From positions 2,624,566 through 2,688,565 of the forward strand of contig NW_019091416.1 of the NCBI RefSeq assembly GCF_001949145.1: a DNA stretch of 64,000 nucleotides, given 5' to 3'. The translations under genes and the position numbers were made by a program. Every line of letters starts with the position of its first letter. Positions within the stretch are counted from its first letter, which is position 1. The notes under the pieces were generated by a model that worked only from the letters and a program-made list of their open reading frames with translations, ran no database searches and had not been told where the DNA came from. This document shows, piece by piece, positions 45,032-58,000 of the stretch. The DNA is from Acanthaster planci. Taxonomy: Eukaryota; Echinodermata; Asteroidea; Valvatida; Acanthasteridae.

Positions 45032-46015
45032 CGAGTGCTCACCCCTCAAATCCGTCCTTCCGGATCGATACTTTACCACTTCAGGAAAATCCTAAAGCAT
45101 TTGTGCCAGCCCGGCCCTTCCTCTCGTCTGATTGTGTTTATACATGGATTATCATGCAACGACACAACACTGATCACGAAAGAAACGTACACTTAGGACA
45201 GAAAAATGAAGCACCACAAAATTCAAGCTGTATTTGTTTTTCTGGGTGTGTTTGTGTGTGTGCACAAATTGATGCAANNNNNNNNNNNNNNNNNNNNNNN
45301 NNNNNNNNNNNNNNNNNNNNNNNNNNNNNNNNNNNNNNNNNNNNNNNNNNNNNNNNNNNNNNNNNNNNNNNNNNNNNNNNNNNNNNNNNNNNNNNNNNNN
45401 NNNNNNNNNNNNNNNNNNNNNNNNNNNNNNNNNNNNNNNNNNNNNNNNNNNNNNNNNNNNNNNNNNNNNNNNNNNNNNNNNNNNNNNNNNNNNNNNNNNN
45501 NNNNNNNNNNNNNNNNNNNNNNNNNNNNNNNNNNNNNNNNNNNNNNNNNNNNNNNNNNNNNNNNNNNNNNNNNNNNNNNNNNNNNNNNNNNNNNNNNNNN
45601 NNNNNNNNNNNNNNNNNNNNNNNNNNNNNNNNNNNNNNNNNNNNNNNNNNNNNNNNNNNNNNNNNNNNNNNNNNNNNNNNNNNNNNNNNNNNNNNNNNNN
45701 NNNNNNNNNNNNNNNNNNNNNNNNNNNNNNNNNNNNNNNNNAGGATGTCGTGCTTAAAAAATTGTCAATATAGGCCTGACTGTACTTTGCTTTTTCAAAT
45801 TCATTTTTGGTTGAAGACCATGGAGCTATTTTCACGGCTGGGCTCCCAGCTTCCCCTGGCCAGCGCGGGCTAAAATAAGTGATACCTAGACTACGTCGAG
45901 TCTATTATTGTTAGACAGCCGGCCTCGCGCGGATGGGTTTGTGGCTCTATGGTACATGTACATGTACATGTAGACTGAAGTTAGTACGGCGCTTGTCTCT
46001 AGAAAATTTGCCAAA
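45032..46015. other. Spacer upstream of PLBD1, including the assembly gap
   Basis: Apart from the N-run there are a short TGTGTGTG tract (45246-45263) and a GTACATGTACATGTACATGT tract (45952-45972) about 45 bases before the PLBD1 start codon. The region probably holds the PLBD1 5' UTR and promoter. No core element could be placed. Confidence 0.6.
45278..45741. other. Assembly gap (464 N)
   Basis: This is an unresolved run of N. It separates the LINE fragment from the PLBD1 5' region. Confidence 1.
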
Positions 46016-46079
46016 ATGCCACTCTCCAAAATCATTCTTCTGCTCTCTTGTGGAATAAACATGTTTTTCACGGTTCATG
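46016..46079 (+). CDS. PLBD1: PLBD1 exon 1: signal peptide
   Basis: It encodes [20 protein letters not shown] followed by H and the first base of a codon, and ends CATG|GTAAGC. This is a typical cleavable hydrophobic leader. It was too short to appear as a long open frame and was found by matching splice phase to exon 2. Confidence 0.88.
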
Positions 46080-49000
46080 GTAAGCACAGAGGGATGGATC
46101 TAGTGATATCTGCCCGCTGTTTGTAAACTACAAATTGCAGAACGTTATTCAGCCAGCTGGCCTTACCATGCTTACTGATCACTTCGGGTCATCATGTGAC
46201 TTCAATCATCATGTGGTCGAGAGGGGTGTGATATTTGCATGGGCCGCGTGTACGCGTACTGTGAGGAGGAGATACGAGACGATGGAGTTTTTTCTTTTTT
46301 TTTCTTTTCTTTTTTAAGAATTGCACCATCAAAGCCTTTGAGGGAAGAACTCCACATCAGACTATCAGTTTTTAACTGTCATGCAGGCACACATCTATTT
46401 ATAATTAAATGGCGCCTGTTGTTACATGTTATGTGCAATTAATGTACGTTTCCCTTACTGGTGTGATGTTTAAAAGTGACTAATTCCTCGTTTGACGTTC
46501 AACATTTATTGTTAAACGTAAAGTAATTGTTTGACATTATCATTCAGGATGCATATCCCTAAAAGAGATGTAGTGCAAAAAGGACAAAAAAAAAACAAAA
46601 AACTGTGCCAACTACATTTTAGTTCAGGGCTTGTTTGACCCTCAAAAACACCATGCCCTAGGTTGCTAGGAGTTGCCACTGATCCGATTCAATTTAATTT
46701 TCACGAGGGCCATGGGGTTGGGTTCATTACCATTAGCACCCTGTTCCTGTAATAAGGAAACAAAGTCCACTTTCTCAAACTAATGATTTTGACCAAAAGG
46801 AACCATTAGTAAATCCATTACCAAATCCATTAGTCAAATTTCTAACCCGAGTTTGGCAAACAACAACCACTCAGTCAGTCACACCATTTTGTTTTTTGTC
46901 TGGTTATCCGACTCGGGCATTTTGGATTCATCAAAACAAACCTCCATCCAGCTCAAGAAATTAGACTACATTTGCTAATATTTTGTTCACAGCTCTTTGG
47001 GGCGGTCATGCATTGCTGCCGTTTTACCCAAACATTTCCCTCAAAAACAAAAAGCCCTGTTTTTTTTTCCATTCTGATATGAAAGAGGACATCACCAAAA
47101 ACTTGTTTAGATACGTTGTTTTAAAAAAAAGTAGAATTTGTTGATTTTGTTCCCTTATAACAGGAACAATGTGCTAAAGGTAATGAACCCCATGGGGTTT
47201 GGGTATTTTATTTCAGTTTGGGGAAAGTGTGGTGTGAGGCATTCCCTTTTCTCCACTGACAAGATCTTTGCCCTGGTTGAAATGCAGGCAGTGGGGGTCG
47301 CTAAAGTGTACAGAAGCACTTTGAAAAGAAAAAGTTAAAGAGCTGGGGCGTGGAATAGATGTATATTATTTTGATTGACTGAAATAGTTTCGAAGAAACA
47401 AACTATATAAAAACTAACCTTTTTCCTCTAATAATCACACTGCGGTAAAAAAAGTTGCCAACATTTCAGGGCTTGTTTGACCCTGAAAAACCTTTTGCCC
47501 TTGTGGAAGAGAGTTGTTTGTGTGCATTGTGTACATCATTGTTGAAACGGCGCCTACAGTGTAAATGGAGTACACTGTACATGTGAATGGATGTGCATTG
47601 TGGCGGAGTGTGGTGCTTTTGTCCCTTTTGCACTTCATCGCTTTTAGAGGTGTGCATCCTTAATGTCAAATGGTTACAAGTGTATTCAACTTTGCAATAT
47701 CAAATGGTTACTTGTTCAACACTGAATGTCGAACGTTGAACGAGGAATTAACTTCACATCGGTGTAGGCCTAGGAAGCCAGAGGTGCAGTACCTACAGAG
47801 AAAAATTTAGTCTGACTGGGACTCTACAAATTGCTTTTCTTAATGATCACGAAGGATTGCCCGAACATGTTCAAACATGCCAAATGTGAACAGTGCAATT
47901 TGTAGAGTCAGATACATGTAGGTTCACTTACAGTAGTTGTGGTGTAAACGCTTGCAGATTACAGACATGGCTTCAAGGCTGTGGGTAGTTTGGTAGGTAA
48001 AATGCTTCAATTCCACTTTTTCTTTTGTTAAGTTATTAATATTGTCCTTCATACTGATTACTAGAAAATGCCCAAATCAGACTCAGCACTAGTGTATCTT
48101 ATTGTATCAGGTGAGGTCACGAATGGGACTGCTTACTATGATAACCAGCACCGGCGCTACTATGTCAAATGTGGCCAGTTGGACAAAGGTGACGGATCCC
48201 TAGCCTACGGAACCTTCAACGACACCTCCGATAAGACGGGATGGGGTGTCCTGAATGTCAAATTCAGCAACCCCTCCGTGGATTTCCAGGAGGACCTGAC
48301 ACGGATGACTGCTGCCGGTGTGATGGAAGGAATTCTTACCGGAGAGTGAGTTTCAAATGCCTTTAGATCCAAACTGGGCTGATTTAACAATTGTGTTAAT
48401 TATTATGCATGTAATTTGCAAGCTTTAAAGGTCAGGAATTGTTTATTTTTATTTACTTTATTGCACTTTTCCACTGGCTATTAAACCAAAAATTCAATAC
48501 ATTGTAAAATGTAACCAAAAAATTGAAGTTAAAAACATAAAACAATTGACATGGCACAACAACAAACAGATGATGGATGCAAAAAAGAATATGCTTAAAA
48601 AGCCAGTGAATGGCGCGATGGAACAGGTGACCAGCACCTCTACAGAGCCATCCTACCACATGACGACCCACCTCCCACAAAAAACAGGTAATAGGGGAAA
48701 GAGCAATGAAGCATTGCTCAATAAGTTCAAGGTATGGTTCAGATACTAGAATTTGGTCTAAACACCTTGCAGACAGTAGATCTGAACTGACTTGAAAGAC
48801 AGACACATGTATTATCACTCAAAATGCCTTGAGTGAGACTTAAATTCTTGGGTTTACAGCTCCACCTCCATTTGAGATGCCTCCCTCAATCTGTAAAGGT
48901 GGATGCCCCTCCCCCTTCACTGGATCCACTGCTGGATTGTAACCTTGAAAGAACCAACCATCATTCAACACCGTAACGAAGCACATGTACACGTACATGT

Positions 49001-52000
49001 ACATGTATGTAGAATTTGGGTGATACACTTTTGAAAGTGATTAAAGATTTAGATTATCGTATGTTTACAAAGCTGAAGTGAGTTAAGAGACATGGGAAAT
49101 GTAATTTTTTTGACAGAATCTTGAAGTTTGCAGTGCTTCAGAGCTTGACAAACTGAATGAAGTAAAGAGTTGTCCAGTTCTTTGTCGTCTGTTTGTGTAA
49201 TAATAAACTAGCCTTGTGTACCGTTGACTCGTAACAAGGGCTCATGTTGTGCTCGTGGACAAAGTTTAAAAGGAAGTCATACTTTTCAAGAACATTTTAT
49301 TACATTTTTTCCTCTTGTTAATCTTTCTGCAGACGAATTCACCAAAACTACATCAACTATGCCCAGACCTTCCTGGCCGGTAAGCCGGCATTTGAAGCCA
49401 AGCTGATGGCCTTTCTCATGGAGCAGAATTTGTGGATGCGAGAGATGATCTCTAAGAATCCAAACGATCCATTTTGGCAAGGGTTGTCCCTGGTGGCAGC
49501 GCAGTTGGACGGGCTCGTCATCGGTTACAATATGGTATCCTGCCAGAACAAGGTACGGGGTACCTTATATTGGATATTCTAGAAGACTGTCTGATACCTA
49601 ATCTGCCATGCTCTGCCGTTTTTAAAACTTTGCTTGTTTTGGTTTGTTACACTTCCATTGCAAAAACATTCCAAAACTATTTCTTGGATTTTCTGTTGTG
49701 GTTTTTCCATGCTTTGCTGGATGCCTTGCAAAACCAATTTTCATATTTTACTATTATTTGTCTCAGACTGTTGTTTCGTGGTTTTCCAATTACACTGTTG
49801 CCAGACTCTGCCTAATCTGGACTTGTCTGCGATGTTGTTCTTAAATGGCATTGGTGATATCCTAGACCTGCAGCATGTCCTGAACCAGTCAAGTTTTCCT
49901 GACATCCAGAAGGCAACGCCTGATGAGCTGCAGAAATTTTTCCGAATGAGTGGGCACTGTTCAGTTCTTATCAAGGTATGTACATGTTAGGCAGTAATAT
50001 AAAACTCAGAACACGCTGCTTTACATGAGGATTAAGAATTTTATTCAGATAGACATCCAGGACATTGAAATTGGGGATTTTTGCTGCAATTGAAAAACTG
50101 TCTTCTATTGTTCCCCCTTGAAATAGAATTTGCACGGAAAATCAACAAACTTTGAGTTACTGCTTACTCCTTTTTGACCTTGGTAATGATAAACTTGAAT
50201 CCTTAACAATTCCAAGAACTCAGATCTGACAGTGTGATTGCTACTGTTTTCTGAATGACATGACCCCATGTAAAACAGTGGAAGGGTTTGAAGTATTGTT
50301 CTGGAAGATGGGCTCATGAACTAGATGTATATTGTGCGTTGTGTGAATTGGAATTTGTGTTGCAGAGAAAAAGATGACATGCGCATTTGGGATTAAGAGT
50401 CCCTGTTAGGAAAAGAGAGACTGGATTTCACAGGATTTCAAGTGGTTTAGAGTGGAATTGAAAGGGTCCAAGCAATGCAATTTTAAAATAAATCCTTGAA
50501 AATGTATCTGTGCATTCTGTCTTAACACCAAATTTTCAGTGTTCGTTTTCAGTTTTACCAAATTTTCAGTGTTCGTTTTCAGTTTTACCAAATTTTCAGT
50601 GTTCGTTTTCAGTTTTACCAAATTTTTAGTGTTTGTTTTCAGTTTTACCAAATTTTCAGTGTTCTTTTATGCCATTTAAAGGGTTCTATGGAACATTTTG
50701 TATTTTTAAGATTAAACAAATCTGCATATGAATGAGCAAATGTGTAATGTTATCCAAGGGAAGAGATCCTAAATATTTGTTGTTTCAGCAAAATGAATTG
50801 TCAAGACTGTGCATATTTTGCTGTCTTAAAAGTTCCTTTCCTTGGTGATTTGTTCTTGTTTCACGTCTGTGGGCCAGGAAGCAAAGTTTTGTCAAAAATA
50901 TCTACCCTAGTTAGCAAATTTTGGGTTCACAAGCTGAGCTGAAATTTCTTCCTAATGAACAGTGTCTATCTGGAATGACATCAGCACCGTCATTTATCAT
51001 GGATACAAATTGTCTTATTAAAAGATATATATGTCAAATAGCTTTCATACATTTGAGAAGGGTTGACAGTGGTGCAAAGTTCTATTGAGGGAAAAACCAT
51101 CATCACATGTACCCCACAGATTGGAAGATTAACTGTGAAATGATAGATTGAAATGGATAATTTGCATATACATTTATACTTGTACTAATGTACATGTACA
51201 GTGTACATATGTACACCTGGTTGAACAAAAACAGTTTTCCTCAAATTTCACAACTTCACTCATTCCTACCAACTTTTTTTTCATGAGGACAGACAAGATG
51301 GGCCTCTACTTAATGTACTGTACATAGTGTATGCCTCAAATAAGAACACCCAGAGACATACACTACATGTGTGAGTCATATATATATATTTACAAAATAA
51401 TCAAAATTTTACATACTCCAACCCTAATATTTAGTGCCACATATTTGGGTGGGTGGGTCACATCTCATAGATGAAGTGTACCACTTCCTGGAGTGTTTTT
51501 GAACGACCGGGGGGGGGACAGATGTACATGTACCAGTAAATTTTCACAAAATGATTTTTCAGAAATATTGATATGTTGAACCATAAAAAATGTCTCTGAG
51601 TATTTTCAATAGAAGTACACACTATTAACATTAAGTTTGTACACGTACATATACCAGTAAATTTTCAAAAAATGATTTTTCAGAAATATTAATATGTTGA
51701 ACCATAAAAAATGTCTCTTGAGTATTTTCAATTGAACAGTACACACTATTAACATTAAGTTTAAATACAGTTTGTCTGACCTCATAAAGAAAAAGTCGGC
51801 AAAACTATTTCAAGCAGCAAGAAATTATAGAAAACTGTTTTCTACAAAGTGTATGTAAACTTTTGCCCTAACTGTTAAGTGTGAGCTCCAGCCATGAGTC
51901 CTTGACACAGTTATTGGCAAAATGTCAATGTATATTCACAAAGGTGTGCTTTAAACAGAAAACCTGACGCTGCCTCTTTGTCTGCCGGCTTAGTGGCTAC

Positions 52001-55000
52001 TGCGGTTGAATGACCGATGTTGACTGGAAATGTGGTGACAGAGTTCCAGTAATGCAAAGTTGAGAGAATTGGCTGTGTTGGTGCTGTTCAGGGTTTCAGG
52101 ATTCAGCAGAGCCAATTCAAAAGAACCATTTGTTTCTTGTACTTGTCTGCTTCTAATTTTTATCACGTTTTGTTTACATTACCTGAAACGGATCCCCAAC
52201 ATCCAACAATTGTGGAGGCCTATTTTTTTTTTTCATTTCGCTAGAGGGAAAAGGGGAATTCGGTAGATTTGATCATTGGACCAGAGGTTACTGTGCTGCA
52301 ACATGACTTATGTGTATATTCTCCTTTTGGTTGTTTACAAGTTACGTGTATACCAGACTTAATTAAAGTTGTCTTAAGATGTTGCCTTATTTTAGTTGTC
52401 TTATGGAGTGCATCTAATGAAGTGGACAGTGCTTTTATAGAGCTATGATAACAAGAAGAATAATGTTAATAATAATACAGAATATTTATAATGTGCTGAT
52501 ATCCGGCAAGAATTGATGCGCATAGTTTAGCACAAACTTTATCGAAGTAAAATAACCAGAAATAACACAACAACCCTTCAACAAGTCAGTTGTAAGAGAA
52601 ACTATCGAAAGGGTTACTAGGGTAGACGCACATGTACATGTATGTACAAGTACAACTTGCATACGTGTATATGGCGAGTATACATTTAGCACTGCACTTC
52701 CATAAAAAATGGTTGACTTAAGACATGTTAATCCCAGGTGGAATGAATTGCGCCGAAAACGAGCCAAAATTAAATGAAATCAACCTTGTAAACAAGTTGT
52801 TGCTCAACTCATGCTAACATGTGCCCAACATCTCTAGTACTTGACTAGTCTGGAATAAAGTGAACATGAAAGACAATAAATCATTCAACATATTTGTGGG
52901 GAAACCATCTTTCCACAGAAGAGTGCTTGGATTCCCCGTTAAGTCACAGGAGTCAGTTCATTGAACTTGGCAAGTTATTTGCAGTCACAGGTGGCCATCA
53001 TGAGAGGGACTGGTTTCTTCAGGTGTAAAGCAGGTGCTGAATCGTTCTGCATATTTCATTTTCTTTTGGCTTGATATCCTGTTGTTTATGTGAAGTCCAA
53101 ATATTTTCTTTATTTAAAGGATTAAAGAAACAAACTACTAGTGTGTAAACAATCTTGTCTTTGGCTTTTAAGCAGACTTTTTGTAGCCCTGGTTTTGAGT
53201 CTCATTGAATAGACCCAGAACTAATTGTCCTGGTCAGAGAAGCATACATGTAGCTCTCACAGAACAACATGAAATCCAGGTGTCTTTATTCTCAGACTCG
53301 GCAAAGCTTCTCACAATCAGACAGGGAGCTGACTGAGGAAAATTCTCCGGCATGATAACAAGTTTGATAACAAGTTTTAGTTTCAAGTTTCACAACCTCA
53401 TTTCAAAGAAATACCATTCCTTGAAAAAAGATCAACTTGTGGGTACATTTAATACCCTCAAACCCCCCCCCTTTGGTCCAATGTGAACTTGGACCAAATT
53501 TTATCAATGGGCCAACTGGCCTTCAAGTTGATGACCATCTGGTACCGGGTAGTTGATTCACTGACCACTACAATGGTACAAAAATGTGCTTCCTGTTTAA
53601 CTACAGCATGTCCATAAAATTTTAATCTTATACACTGCAAACAGTATCCTAACCCAGATGCAAGGTACAATTGAGCTTCCAGACTTTGCTGTGATCTTCT
53701 GGATGCAAAAGTACAAAACATACCAAAAGACATAATTTCCTGTACTCTCTGCTGTATCAAATTTGAACTGGCTAGCCCTATCCCCAAAACTCGGTGGGTA
53801 AGTGGTCAGACATCTGCAAAAAGTCTGTGGGTGTTTTTCTGCGTGGGCTATCAATCCTATCAACACTGGGTAAACAGTACTTGTGAAATTAAATTGTTGA
53901 TAGATTCATTTATTGATCAGTGGAATTATTGATGGAATGATTGATTGATTTTCAAGTATATATTAAGAATATGAAGATGCTAGTCAGGTTCTTTGTTTCA
54001 CACTGGCTGACAAAATTTATTGCAGAGAACATCAATTTGCCCGCCCATATAGCTTAATAAATGCTGAATCTGTGGTTTAGGTGCAATGGTAGTAGTTGTG
54101 GTAGATGTTGTGGTAGAGGTTGTGGTAGAGGTATGTGGTCGTGGTAGTTGTGGTAACCGGTGGTACACATATGTGCATGTAGTTGTGCCAGTGGTGGTGT
54201 TGTAGTGGTTGTGGTAGTTGTTGTGGTAATGATGATGCACATATGCATGTAGTTGTTGTGACAGTGGTCGTGTTGTGGTTGTGGTAGAGGGATGTGGTAG
54301 CTACTGTAGTAGTTATGGTAATGATGGTACATATGTGCATGTAGTTGTGAAAGTGGTCATGTTGAAGTGGTTGTGGTAGAGGTATGTGGTAGTTGTAACG
54401 ATGGTATGTGCATATAGTTGTTGTGACAGTGGTCATGTTGTAGTGGTTGTCAGTGTTTTCTACTCAAGTCACTGACTTGGACTTGAGTCGCTTGAGTCGT
54501 TTTTTTCGTAATTGAGCTTGACTTAGAAAAATTTGACTTGAGACCTGACTACATTTGGGAAAAATGACCTGGTTACAACACTGGTAGTTGTGGTATGGTA
54601 GTAGCAGTGGTAGCTGTTGTAATTGTTGTGGTAGTGGTAGATGTGGTATAGTGCCAGTCCTGCTTTAAATTTTATAATGCTTTATACCAAGTCATAAAGC
54701 GCTTTAAAGAGGAAAAGAATATTAAAGATGAAACATTAAAAAACTAAATAAAACTGCACTGAAATACTGAACATTACAAGACATCAAATTTGGAAAAGGA
54801 ATATAAAAATCAAAGAAGACTTATCCTGAAAAACATACTAAGCTAACTGTAAAATCCAAGGATGCAAAGCAACTCTGAAGGCAGAAACTGACATTATATC
54901 TGTCAATGCAATCACATCATCTGCAAGAACCTACTCAGTATAGAAAGATAAAAAATGCAGAGTCTGACTAAATTGTCATAAATAAAACTGAAAACAGCCA

Positions 55001-58000
55001 CAACAGCAGAGGTCTAAAAGTGAAAAAAAGGTATGATATGTTTCAAGTAGAAATTTGGGAAAAGGCAACCAACCTTGAAGGCCTACATCTTAATACTGGG
55101 AGCCCGAAGAAACCCAGTCTACGTTATTCTCAAGATTAATCCAGAGGAAATTTTTCCATCACATCAGGTCCAGGGAGACATAGAATGTTTGCATCGGGTT
55201 CATGTGCAGCAAGCCTAGTTGGCACATTTTCCAAGCATTTATAGCCCATGTGGAGCACTGCAAATCCCACCTTGTCTTGTTTTGACAATTTTAGAATGGA
55301 ATTTGGTTAGTTTCCTCTGATTGAGTCATAAACTATCCAAATGCCTTTCCTCCTTGCAAGTTCAATGACTTTGAAAGACTCCCGGAGTACATAGAGTGTC
55401 ATGAATGTTCACGGTCACCCACTGAGCCTCGGCACAAGGGAGACACAGCGTGACTCGTTGACATACATGTTCAAAGAATGCCCCTTGGAGATGATTTTTC
55501 AATATAAAGTTATGTTTCTCATTTCATCGCTTAACTTGAAATGTAGCATGGGAGTATTTTCGTTCAGTCAAAGATTGGGAAACTTTGAGTATCTTATCAC
55601 TTGAACTCTTATTAAAGAACCACTTTGCCATGAAATAAATTCCTCAGGGTTGTTATGAGGAAATACCTAGGCCTCATGAGACTAATCCTGCCAGGGATTC
55701 TTCCCCAGGATCAATTTTTAATGACCCAACTCTGTACTCCTGGTGAAGAGGATTAGGTTAAACACTGTAGGCCTTTTAGCACACTTTCTTGACACCTACA
55801 CATGTAATAGTATCTGTTGGCAACAGGATGTTAACTGTGAGTTCATAGACAAATCATCCTCAGTGTGATGAACTCACGTTGAAAATCCAGGGCCAGTGGT
55901 ACATTTGTGAGCTTTTAAGAGATTAAAATGGTCATGAATATTGCTTCACCCTTGCAGTGTATACGTCCAGCCCATGATTAGTTAGTGTCTCTGAACCCAA
56001 TCTGCTGTGAGCAAAGGTATGTACATTCAATCTGAATGGAATTCTATACCATTTTATGTAGGCTCTGCCTGGCTTTGAGGACCTATTCATGTCACATTCA
56101 GCCTGGTTTTTCTACAACAGCATGCTGCGCATCTACAAGCACTACAACTTTGAGCTTGCATTCCGCGGTGCCAGTGCAAAGGCCATGTCATTTTCCAGTT
56201 ATCCAGGTGAGGTAAAGCGTGGATTTTAAATGAATGTTAAATGGACCATGCTATACCCATGATTTTATCTCCATATGGCACAACTGTCATTATCTGTGTA
56301 CTTAATTTGTGATCTTTTAAGGCACTGTTTAAAGATCACACTAGATTTAGATTACAAGTATTATTCCAAATTACCTCCAACCTGAGCTATGAAGCTTGTG
56401 GTGGTGAAGGTGGCAAGTTGTACAGCACCATGCAGAAACATCTCTTGTGAGTATGTGTGGTTCTGAAAAAAACTGCGGGATACTCTGTGTTTCTCCTGAT
56501 ACTGTCCGAAACATCGAGTACCATCTGGTTCTTTTTCGAACCGCAGGGGGGTTGTAATAACTTTTATAAATAGACGTATAGACTAGTTAGACATGACAAA
56601 GATAAGATTCTCAAAACTGCTGTGGAGATATTGGCTACATGTCTGTATACTCTCAACACTAAATATCCTCCCTCACTAGCAAAGACAAGACGGGCTAATG
56701 GGAAGTTTTCCAATCATGCTCAAGCTGAAGGTGGTTGTGCATGCTTGGTGCAGCTCAACCAAGTGTGTATAGGAGCCTGGTACCTTCAGAGATGTCGTTA
56801 CTATCTAAAAACACAGCATCTCTTGCTGTGGCAAGGAGCACATACGAGCTTTGTTGCCAGGTAATTTAACAGTGATGTTTATCTGAGGGGCCTTACAGTT
56901 CTACGGTCCAGAGGAAAAGTTTAATGCCGTCACTGAATTTGCAAAATTAAGCTTTTCAGGCACCAGGTAGAAATGAGAAAATCTTATTATTTTTTACCTT
57001 ATAAGGTATGTTGGAATCCTTGGATGACTTCTACATTCTCGGTAGTGACATGCTGATGTTGCAGACAACAAACAACATCTTTAACCAAACCCTGTACAAG
57101 ATGGTGAAGCTGGAGTCTCTGTTGGCATGGCAACGGGTTCGGGTGGCCAACCTGATGGCAGGCAGTGGGGCGGAGTGGGGAAAACTCGTGGCCAGATACA
57201 ACTCAGGTGAGTCATTATGCTAGCTGTCAGTGTCTCTTTATAATTATTGCAATACTTTTGTATATACTGGTAGTTAAATGAAAACAGGGCTCTTTTGTGG
57301 AACAGTGGCATTGTGTAGGACCAACACATCGCTTGGACACACTAGTCCGCATGCACTAGTACATGCAGCATAAATTTGAGTGACGCCCTGATAACAGTAT
57401 CGGATGGGTCCAATGCTGGCTTAGCCTCTGCCTTGATTATACACTACAGGTATTTAGGGATTATTGTTGCGGGGGTCTGCCAAAAAAGGTGCCATTTCCA
57501 AAGTGAGCAAATCAATAATACATTTTGTTCCATCTATTGATTTTCACTTTGTGTATTTTTTTTGTATTACAATATGAAGATATATCCACTCAAAATAGAA
57601 ATGTAATAACTTTGGACTCCTAGTTAATGTGCTCTTGGGTGGGCACCTCTGGGTATTTCATTATATAGTCTTCCATTATTATGCCTGCAAGGTTCCTGGG
57701 GTGGAGTATGATTAAGAACAATCATAAATACCTCAGACAGTCTCCCTATTCAACAATGTGGAACTTAACTGTGTATTAACAGTTGATAATGCCCGCTGAG
57801 AAGTGATGCCTACTATGTAAATCCTGGATACGAGACAGTTTATGCCATCTGCGCCATGCGTGCGGCAAGTCTATGTATGGAGATTCTTCTGGACAATTTG
57901 CACAAGGAGAATACCATAAAATGGACGGGGTGTTTGGGAAAATGAAAGTAAAATTCTACAACAGAATTATTGGAAATCTGTCAATTAGAACAATTAGACA

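Larger units (their letters stand above)
46080..48080 (+). other. PLBD1 intron 1 (2.0 kb), mostly a fold-back transposon
   Basis: The inverted-repeat element at 46480-47752 and the hairpin at 47798-47925 fill most of it. No coding sequence was seen. Confidence 0.8.
49976..56061 (+). other. PLBD1 intron 4 (6.1 kb), rich in tandem repeats
   Basis: It contains a 30-bp minisatellite (50527-50665), a 120-bp tandem duplication (51520-51765), a GTGGTA minisatellite (54080-54660) with a MITE inside, and AC/GT-rich ACATGTACATGT patches near 51190 and 52630. I saw no coding exon, and the flanking exons join in phase. Confidence 0.85.

Noticed and set aside
45028-45873. Long frames running across the N gap
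   Set aside because: They are artefacts of unknown bases read as X.
50527-50665. CRISPR-like array
   Set aside because: The units are contiguous 30-bp repeats without spacers in animal intronic DNA, so this is a minisatellite.
53998-54436. His/Thr/Tyr-rich frames on the minus strand
   Set aside because: They are translations of the GTGGTA minisatellite and not a protein.
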